Source of the DNA: Acidimicrobiaceae bacterium
GTDB lineage: Bacteria; Actinomycetota; Acidimicrobiia; Acidimicrobiales; RAAP-2
Assembly: GCA_003151555.1 (NCBI GenBank)
Contig: PLXU01000078.1
Span: 455-10,688, forward strand
Length of the DNA stretch: 10,234 nucleotides
Reading direction: 5' to 3'
The notes beneath the pieces were generated by a model that was given only the letters and a program-made list of their open reading frames with translations, ran no database searches and was not told the origin of the DNA. Shown here one piece after another: positions 7,184-10,234 of this stretch; positions within the stretch are counted from its first letter, which is position 1, and each line of letters begins with the position of its first letter. The translations under genes were made by a program, and so were the position numbers.

Positions 7184-7201
7184 TTGACAGACCAATCTGT
7201 C
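7184..7201 (+). promoter_or_regulatory. Operator-like palindrome overlapping a TTGACA box
   Basis: GACAGA-CCAA-TCTGTC (7186-7201) is a perfect 6+6 palindrome whose left edge overlaps the consensus -35 sequence TTGACA (7184-7189). It ends 15 bases before the ATG of the first element gene, and AAAGGA sits between them. No -10 box occurs at normal spacing, so TTGACA may be only part of the operator, or the palindrome may fold in a leader RNA. Confidence 0.4.
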
Positions 7202-7216
7202 TTATAAAAGGAAACC

Positions 7217-7522
7217 ATGGAACCATCAGACTTCAACCGCGCCGACCACCAGCAGGCGCTACGCGATTTTAAGAGTGTCGCCGCCCCCGAAGGCACGATC
7301 TATGCCGAAGACCGAACCGCCGAGGGCGCTATCACTGATCCCTGGGTTGTGGTGCATTGGGTCAGGGCGGACTTTGAGTTCGGGGGTGTCCGCCTCAGCG
7401 TCTTCAAGGACACGCTCATCGAACAACCCGCCTTAAGCCAACTCCTAACCCCACAGGCTGCGCGCGTCGTGGCTATGCAGATCCTCGACATCGCCGATTG
7501 GTCCGAAGGGGTGACGATTTAG
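7217..7522 (+). CDS. Small element-encoded protein, copy A of a paralogous family
   Basis: 101 residues, no recognised family. The N-terminus MEPSDFNRADHQQAL and the C-terminus LTPQAARVVAMQILDIAD match the next gene (ME-x-[ST]-DF-x-R-x-DH-x-QA and LT-x-x-x-AR-[V]-x-AM-x-x-LD-x-AD). The middle, around GGVRLSVFKDT, looks like beta strands. The predicted shape is a short N-terminal helix, a small sheet and an amphipathic C-terminal helix; no membrane segment, metal site or catalytic motif is visible. The ATG at 7217 has AAAGGA five bases upstream. The stop TAG directly abuts the next ATG, so the two are co-translated. C-terminal helices of the form LTPxxARxLAxxLLxxAD are, to my knowledge, common in small actinophage and plasmid proteins of unknown role. 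Confidence 0.85.
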   Translation: MEPSDFNRADHQQALRDFKSVAAPEGTIYAEDRTAEGAITDPWVVVHWVRADFEFGGVRLSVFKDTLIEQPALSQLLTPQAARVVAMQILDIADWSEGVTI

Positions 7523-7786
7523 ATGGAACGCACAGACTTCACTCGTGAAGATCACCGTCAGGCCTTCGATGCCTACCAGGGCAGCGCACATGGTGCCCGC
7601 ACTGCCAAGGCCCACTTCTGGCGCCACGGAGTGACCGTCACTCTGTATGACGAAGAGACAGGATCGCCTGAAGCTCAGACCCCGTGGCTTACCTCAGCCG
7701 AGGCACGGGTCATTGCCATGGAGATGCTGGACGCCGCCGACCGCTATGAGGCGCTCCCACCAAGAGAAGACCCCGCCAGCGAATAA
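7523..7786 (+). CDS. Small element-encoded protein, copy B of the paralogous family
   Basis: 87 residues, paralogue of the preceding gene: MERTDFTREDHRQAF at the start and LTSAEARVIAMEMLDAADRYEAL at the end, joined by FWRHGVTVTLYDEETG, which aligns with the GGVRLSVFKDT strand region of copy A. It is shorter because a segment of about 14 residues near position 25-45 of copy A is missing. Its ATG follows the upstream stop with no gap, so translation probably depends on copy A. The last codons run into the terminator, and its TAA lies in the terminator loop, which places ribosomes on the hairpin. Function unknown; the pair may form a heterodimer (inference only). Confidence 0.85.
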   Translation: MERTDFTREDHRQAFDAYQGSAHGARTAKAHFWRHGVTVTLYDEETGSPEAQTPWLTSAEARVIAMEMLDAADRYEALPPREDPASE

Positions 7787-7803
7787 CTGGCGGGGTCTTT
7801 TTT
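7769..7803 (+). terminator. Intrinsic terminator containing the stop codon of copy B
   Basis: A perfect 11-bp stem (7769-7779 with 7787-7797) is followed by six T residues (7798-7803). The 7-base loop contains the TAA stop (7784-7786) of the upstream gene, so the left arm is coding sequence. Confidence 0.92.
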
Positions 7804-7851
7804 AGAGGGGGTTGCCAGTCGCTGCCGTCTCAACGCCTCCCAGCCTTACGG

Positions 7852-8013
7852 TTAGGGACACCCCTCTTGTTCTTTGTCTAACTCTCGAAGCAGTCTCTCC
7901 ACGTATGCGCGCAGCATGTCAACCCGGCACCTCAGGGATGCAATGACCACGCTCTGGGCCCAGATGATGAAGAACAGAGCGGCGAAGGCGATGAGTAGGA
8001 GCGGTACAGACAT
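7852..8013 (-). CDS. 53-residue single-pass membrane microprotein
   Basis: The minus-strand frame from ATG 8013 to TAA 7852 encodes 53 residues. Residues 3-19 (VPLLLIAFAALFFIIWA) are one uninterrupted hydrophobic segment, and the rest is a charged amphipathic helix ending LLRELDKEQEGCP with a heptad-like spacing of Leu and Val. The likely topology is an N-terminal anchor with a cytoplasmic helical tail. AAGGG lies eight bases before this ATG, which favours it over an in-frame ATG at 8019. It is convergent with the paralogue pair, behind their terminator. No family recognised. Small membrane proteins on mobile elements can be holins, toxins, spanin-like proteins or superinfection-exclusion factors; nothing seen here chooses among these. 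Confidence 0.6.
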   Translation of the reverse strand: MSVPLLLIAFAALFFIIWAQSVVIASLRCRVDMLRAYVERLLRELDKEQEGCP

Positions 8014-8102
8014 AGCCATCACCCTTGGCGCAAGGCTTCAACTTACAGAAAACGCCGAGTTGAGCCAGTTCGAACTCGATGCGAAGGCATTCCCGATTCA
8101 GT

Positions 8103-8125
8103 TTTGATTGGGGTTTCGAATCAAA
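8103..8125. repeat. 7-bp inverted repeat in the intergenic stretch 8020-8257
   Basis: TTTGATT (8103-8109) and AATCAAA (8119-8125) are exact inverse copies, 9 bases apart. They lie between the divergent microprotein gene and the Cys-rich gene. Apart from this, the promoter at 8153 and the possible leader frame, the 240-base stretch shows no gene. Confidence 0.35.
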
Positions 8126-8152
8126 GGGGTGACAAGGGGCTCGTTAACTTCA

Positions 8153-8180
8153 TTGTCAAGTGCTGCCAGATACCGATAAT
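8153..8180 (+). promoter_or_regulatory. Candidate sigma-70 promoter of the Cys-rich gene
   Basis: TTGTCA (8153-8158) and GATAAT (8175-8180) each match the consensus at 5 of 6 positions with a 16-base spacer. Transcription would start near 8187, about 70 bases before the Cys-rich frame and 3 bases before an ATG at 8190. Confidence 0.5.
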
Positions 8181-8189
8181 TAGCTTTCC

Positions 8190-8318
8190 ATGGGACCACT
8201 CGACTTCGCACTACTCCTGACCGACTGCGTGGAAAGCTGTTGCGTCACATACTCCTTATGGGGACTGCGATTTTCAGTCCCCAAAAACTACGAACTGACG
8301 TACACAAAGGGAGCGTAA
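8190..8318 (+). CDS. Possible 42-residue near-leaderless leader ORF
   Basis: From ATG 8190, three bases after the predicted transcription start, a 42-residue frame runs to TAA 8316-8318. It begins MGPLDFALLLTDCVESCCV and carries three cysteines in six positions. It overlaps the first 20 codons of the Cys-rich gene in another frame and covers the hairpin at 8259-8283. It could be a regulatory leader peptide, but length and coding character alone do not prove translation. Confidence 0.2.
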   Translation: MGPLDFALLLTDCVESCCVTYSLWGLRFSVPKNYELTYTKGA

Positions 8319-8710
8319 CCAAACTGGTAGGAATACTGTTAGGAGAAGGCGCATTCCTCTATTTCTGCGATTCGCGTTGCGCCGCAATTTGGATCAACGT
8401 AGAACTTGAACTCAACCACGAGCTCTACAAGATAACCAAACTCAAGCGCACCGTACGCATGGACTCATGCATCTGTTGTGGGAACTGCGGACTCACGATC
8501 GTGAGTGCCAAAGGTTGCTGCGTCCTGCACGATGACCTGTGCGAGGATCGTCAGTGGAGCAGGTCAGTCAAGACCCGAATGTTCTGTGCCGGCTGGGAGG
8601 TGGACAATGGCACCTCGGCGATTCCCTGGGACAGGTGGCTTCGCGTCGAGATGGCCGACGTCGAGGCCGGGTACACATTGGATCTCTATCAGATGAACCG
8701 CGAGGTCTAA
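8258..8710 (+). CDS. Cysteine-rich, probably metal-binding protein of unknown function
   Basis: From ATG 8258 the product has 150 residues with ten cysteines. FLYFCDSRCAAIWINVELE (33-51) resembles the second half of TRASH/YHS-type zinc modules (YFCSxxC), but the expected upstream CxxC is absent. The main cluster is CICCGNCG (71-78), followed by CC at 87-88, H91, C95 and C110, enough ligands for one or two metals. The C-terminal part IPWDRWLRVEMADVEAGYTL is acidic and well coded with high third-position G+C. No ribosome site precedes ATG 8258; the frame is open back to TTG 8240, and ATG 8459 would give an 83-residue form keeping the main cluster. Its TAA overlaps the stop of the opposite gene. 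Real gene likely; start unsure. Confidence 0.6.
   Translation: MGTAIFSPQKLRTDVHKGSVTKLVGILLGEGAFLYFCDSRCAAIWINVELELNHELYKITKLKRTVRMDSCICCGNCGLTIVSAKGCCVLHDDLCEDRQWSRSVKTRMFCAGWEVDNGTSAIPWDRWLRVEMADVEAGYTLDLYQMNREV
8259..8283 (+). repeat. Perfect 9-bp hairpin at the start of the Cys-rich frame
   Basis: TGGGGACTG (8259-8267) pairs fully with CAGTCCCCA (8275-8283) around a 7-base loop. A residues, not T residues, follow on the plus strand, and no T tract follows on the minus strand, so it is not a plain terminator. It would bury ATG 8258 in the transcript and may control initiation. Confidence 0.5.
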
Positions 8711-8952
8711 TCCCAGTCGAACGTTCCTGGCATCGCGGGCACAGTGTCCTCACACTTCTTACACACGAATACCGGCCAATCCTCGCCGATCTCTTCGACT
8801 TCGTATGGCGGCCCCGGCGCTACGAACACTGATCCGTCTTCATGTATGGAAACGGTTCGACGGATCTGCGCCTCGACCTCGTAGAACCAACCAGCGTCGC
8901 AACCGTGGGGACAGGTAAGGGCAATGCCCAAATGTAACTCGAATGCCCTCAA
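8707..8952 (-). CDS. Small Cys-x3-Cys / Cys-x2-Cys putative zinc-binding protein
   Basis: Counted from TTG 8952 the product has 81 residues. CPHGC (14-18) and CKKC (64-67) are about 50 residues apart and could hold one zinc ion in a ribbon-like fold. Between them YEVEAQIRRTVSIHEDGSVF and PYEVEEIGEDWPVF alternate in a beta-sheet manner with many acidic residues. The start is uncertain: TTG 8952 or TTG 8931, neither with a good ribosome site. A GTG at 9033 extends the frame, but through the terminator hairpin of the upstream gene, so I reject it. The stop overlaps the stop of the convergent Cys-rich gene by four bases. No family recognised; a nucleic-acid-binding or adaptor protein is possible. 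Confidence 0.68.
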   Translation of the reverse strand: MRAFELHLGIALTCPHGCDAGWFYEVEAQIRRTVSIHEDGSVFVAPGPPYEVEEIGEDWPVFVCKKCEDTVPAMPGTFDWD

Positions 8953-8970
8953 GTGTAACTGGATGTAAAA
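8923..8970. repeat. Imperfect tandem repeat with helically phased TGTAA units
   Basis: AATGCCCAAATGTAACT (8923-8939) recurs as AATGCCCTCAAGTGTAACT (8942-8960). TGTAA starts at 8933, 8954 and 8964, offsets of 21 and 10 bases, so all three face one side of the helix. The repeat covers the possible start codons of the minus-strand gene ending at 8707 and follows the upstream terminator, as an operator or promoter would. Confidence 0.45.
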
Positions 8971-9003
8971 AGGTAAAGCACCCCCAGATTTCTCCGGGGG
9001 TGC
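8966..9003 (-). terminator. Intrinsic terminator of the gene ending at 9011
   Basis: GCACCCCC (8978-8985) pairs with GGGGGTGC (8996-9003) over a 10-base loop. On the minus strand the stem is followed by TTTACCTTTTT (8977-8967), an interrupted U tract. Confidence 0.75.
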
Positions 9004-9010
9004 CTGGTGG

Positions 9011-9331
9011 TTATGGACTGAACTCCTTTCCACTCTCTGCGAGGTCGGCGCAGTGCAGGAGGTGGATTGCCAGCACTCGCAGAACTCCGGGAGTCATCGG
9101 GGCGGTCACTGCCAACTCTTGATCAGGCTCCCAGAAACAAAGAGCGACGCTGAGACCACCTCCAATCTCACCAACATCGATGAGACCAAGGGCCTCGGCG
9201 GCGTCAACTACGACACCGTCTTGACGTGGAATAGAGGGAACTGGTTCGTCCATGTATTCGGCATAGTTGCGGATCAGGATCGCTGCTTCGTACCACGCCA
9301 TGGCTTTGTGCATTGCACACAGGTCTTCCAT
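9011..9331 (-). CDS. Small element-encoded protein, distant third member (copy C) of the paralogous family
   Basis: 106 residues from ATG 9331, chosen because AAAGGAG lies six bases upstream; the frame is open to TTG 9352, but that would put the ribosome site inside the gene. The C-terminal segment MTPGVLRVLAIHLLHCADLAES (79-100) matches the LT-x-x-x-AR-V-x-AM-x-x-LD-x-AD helix of the 7217 and 7523 proteins, and GGLSVALCFWEPDQEL before it occupies the same place as their beta strands. The N-terminal part, a helix around MHKAMAWYEAAILIRNYAEY, is different, so only the C-terminal module is shared. No catalytic motif is visible. Terminators lie on both sides (8966-9003 and 9472-9504), so it is probably a single-gene transcript. 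Function unknown. Confidence 0.8.
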   Translation of the reverse strand: MEDLCAMHKAMAWYEAAILIRNYAEYMDEPVPSIPRQDGVVVDAAEALGLIDVGEIGGGLSVALCFWEPDQELAVTAPMTPGVLRVLAIHLLHCADLAESGKEFSP

Positions 9332-9352
9332 TATTTCTCCTTTGTTGATCAA

Positions 9353-9471
9353 CGAGGAAAACCGTGGCCGCCATCAATTAGGCCACAATGGGTTCTAAGA
9401 AAAATCGCCCGAATGGGGGACAAAAAAGCAATGTCACGCTTGGCAACGGCGTTAGTCGGTGAGAGGACATA
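9353..9471. other. Leader region upstream of copy C, with a small hairpin
   Basis: These 119 bases hold GTGGCC (9364-9369) pairing with GGCCAC (9381-9386) over 11 bases, and TTGATCAA (9345-9352) at the edge of the ribosome site. Frames here are 25 residues or shorter and lack ribosome sites. I find no convincing promoter, although one should be here for the minus-strand gene. Confidence 0.4.
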
Positions 9472-9504
9472 AGAAGTGCCGCCGATCTAATCGGCGGCAC
9501 TTCT
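9472..9504 (-). terminator. 15-bp perfect hairpin, probable terminator of the LPD29-like gene
   Basis: 9472-9486 pairs without mismatch with 9490-9504 around the 3-base loop CTA. It lies 22 bases after the stop of the minus-strand gene ending at 9527. The U tract is poor on both strands, so it could also be a processing or RNA-stability element. Confidence 0.65.
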
Positions 9505-9526
9505 CCTTGTGCGGGCTTTATGAGGT

Positions 9527-9982
9527 TTATTGGTCAAATGAGATGAAGGTGTAATAACGAACATCGAAGTAGTCGGTCATAATGTCCGAGCCATTGTGGT
9601 TGTACGCGCGGCTTATGCGCTCGAGTGCGTCCTGTGCAGCTTCTGCTTCTTCGCTTAAGTGTTTGGCACCTTCGCAGTAGCGCGAGTAGTGCGCGTAGGG
9701 AATGCAAGCCGTTTGCATAGTGCGACCGTCAAGAGGGCACTTAGACGTGTCCTCCGCGACCCAAGCCTCACCGTTGGACTTCACTTCAATGTCGATTGCT
9801 GGAGTGCCTCCGCCGTTGCGGCGAGTAACAGAATACTTCCAACGACTGGGTAAGAGGCCTTCGCCCCGTGCAGCCTTGATGTCAGCACGTATTACTTTTG
9901 CGATTTCGGTAGCGCTGGCGTACTCGGGGATGTCCTTGTACTTGTCGCCGTAGGTTTTGGCGTAGCGGTCAGTCGTGGTCAT
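9527..9982 (-). CDS. LPD29-like protein of phage/plasmid type, function unknown
   Basis: 151 residues from ATG 9982, with AAAGGA eight bases upstream. The segment YASATEIAKVIRADIKAARG (21-40) followed by RWKYSVTRRNGGGTPAIDIEVK (47-68) resembles the LPD29 domain (large polyvalent protein-associated domain 29: 'sA.e.AKliR..LK..FP..kFSVrs..ysgG.si.V'), found in polyvalent proteins of phages and conjugative elements and also as small stand-alone proteins. The C-terminal part has a long helix (LSEEAEAAQDALERISRAYN) and ends GSDIMTDYFDVRYY, a tail that I believe recurs in similar actinobacterial phage and plasmid proteins. C82, C93 and C103 are present but not in a metal-site pattern. Role unknown; the family link rests on pattern recognition and needs a profile search. 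Confidence 0.8.
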   Translation of the reverse strand: MTTTDRYAKTYGDKYKDIPEYASATEIAKVIRADIKAARGEGLLPSRWKYSVTRRNGGGTPAIDIEVKSNGEAWVAEDTSKCPLDGRTMQTACIPYAHYSRYCEGAKHLSEEAEAAQDALERISRAYNHNGSDIMTDYFDVRYYTFISFDQ

Positions 9983-10234
9983 GGTCTTTGTCCTTTACCG
10001 AGTAAGACACTCGCTTAGTTCGGCTTCTCACTACCGTCGATGCCGGGCGTGTTGGGCCAATCGCTGGACCAGGTGTTTTGGAAATTTTTAGCGCGTGAGA
10101 GGTGATTAGTTCGCTCGAGGCGGATAGAAGCTGCGCCGGTACTTAGTGATTTGCAGTGGGACAAGAGTGGCAGGCCGGCGGAGGACAGAAAAGAGGGCCG
10201 CTGATTAGTTCAATGGCTCCTTCTCCTTGCGATT
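9983..10234. other. Right-edge region without a confident gene
   Basis: The minus-strand leader of the LPD29-like gene holds a small hairpin (9999-10003 with 10009-10013). TTAGTTC occurs at 10015, 10106 and 10205, spaced 91 and 99 bases; on the minus strand each reads GAACTAA and can give a stop. One minus frame (10164-10015, TTG start) would encode 49 residues ending in SSDWPNTPGIDGSEKPN, with no ribosome site. At the very edge AAGGAGAAGGAG is either a ribosome site or the end of a gene entering from the right (frame ending KEKEPLN, stop at 10205-10207). Confidence 0.4.

Larger units (their letters stand above)
6853..10234. mobile_element. One end of a tRNA-Arg-integrated genetic element, continuing past the right edge
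   Basis: After integration the distal junction keeps the host's old tRNA 3' half, whose 3' side faces host DNA. Here that side faces left, towards metabolic genes, so the element must occupy the right. The right part matches this expectation: many short genes of unknown function on both strands, paralogous pairs, a phage/plasmid-type LPD29-like protein, and base composition visibly poorer in G+C in places. The integrase gene and the restored tRNA-Arg should lie beyond the right edge. No structural, replication or conjugation gene is visible, so phage, satellite or ICE cannot be told apart. Confidence 0.68.

Noticed and set aside
6820..7272. 150-residue plus-strand frame across the junction
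   Set aside because: It runs through the tRNA fragment, the att repeats, the operator palindrome and into copy A; it is a chance open frame.
7874..8107. 77-residue plus-strand frame opposite the microprotein
   Set aside because: The minus-strand frame has a coherent membrane segment and a ribosome site; this one has neither.
8180..8257. Upstream extension of the Cys-rich frame to TTG 8240 or further
   Set aside because: The frame is open back to 8180, but no ribosome site supports TTG and no ATG or GTG exists; I kept ATG 8258 with a stated doubt.
9004..9033. GTG 9033 as start of the small zinc gene
   Set aside because: It would add residues encoded by the terminator hairpin of the upstream gene and overlap that gene's end without a ribosome site.
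9053..9472. 139-residue plus-strand frame opposite copy C
   Set aside because: Its first 90 residues are the antisense of the copy C gene, which has a good ribosome site and a family match. Its end stops just before the 15-bp hairpin, which can be assigned to the opposite gene.
10015..10164. 49-residue minus-strand frame ending SSDWPNTPGIDGSEKPN
   Set aside because: The end looks protein-like, but the only start is a TTG without a ribosome site and codon use is not convincing; not called as a gene.

Overview
The window looks like chromosomal DNA of a high-G+C Gram-positive bacterium (Actinomycetota; an Acidimicrobiia-like lineage is my guess from protein style only). It crosses the junction between ordinary host genes (about 1-6850) and the end of an integrated mobile element (about 6853 to beyond the right edge).

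Host part, + strand, 1-3100: the 3' end of a LivH-type permease, a complete LivM-type permease (the two genes overlap by one base) and a secreted periplasmic-binding-protein-like receptor. Together they are three of the five parts of a branched-chain amino-acid-type (HAAT) ABC transporter. The LivG/LivF ATPases are not in the window and may lie to the left. The operon ends at a perfect 19-bp stem that also faces the converging genes.

Host part, - strand, 6100-3227: a trans-sulfuration-family PLP enzyme, a multi-pass membrane protein that may have a leaderless start, and a PfkB-family kinase, all co-oriented with short gaps. A secreted protein of unknown function (6287-6841, +) is divergent from this group.

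Junction: at 6853-6893 (- strand) lies the 3' half of a tRNA-Arg(CCU), from the anticodon loop to the discriminator base, with no 5' half beside it. This is the usual scar of tyrosine-recombinase integration into a tRNA gene. Because the tRNA half reads leftwards, host DNA is on the left and the element on the right. The first 320 bases of the element are non-coding and full of short repeats: an inverted pair around 6909-6950, and three CACAGTG units spaced exactly 10 bp inside a 9-bp inverted repeat at 6963-7014. They look like binding sites for recombination or regulatory proteins.

Element part, 7217-9982: short genes of unknown function. Three of them (7217-7522, 7523-7786, 9011-9331) share a C-terminal helix motif, and the first two are clear tandem paralogues with stop and start codons abutting. 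Others are a 53-residue membrane microprotein, a Cys-rich protein, a small Cys-x3-Cys/Cys-x2-Cys protein whose stop overlaps that of the Cys-rich gene head to head, and an LPD29-like protein of the kind carried by phages and plasmids. Strong hairpin terminators divide the block into small units. No integrase, replication, capsid or recognisable defence gene is visible, so the element's identity cannot be decided from this end alone.
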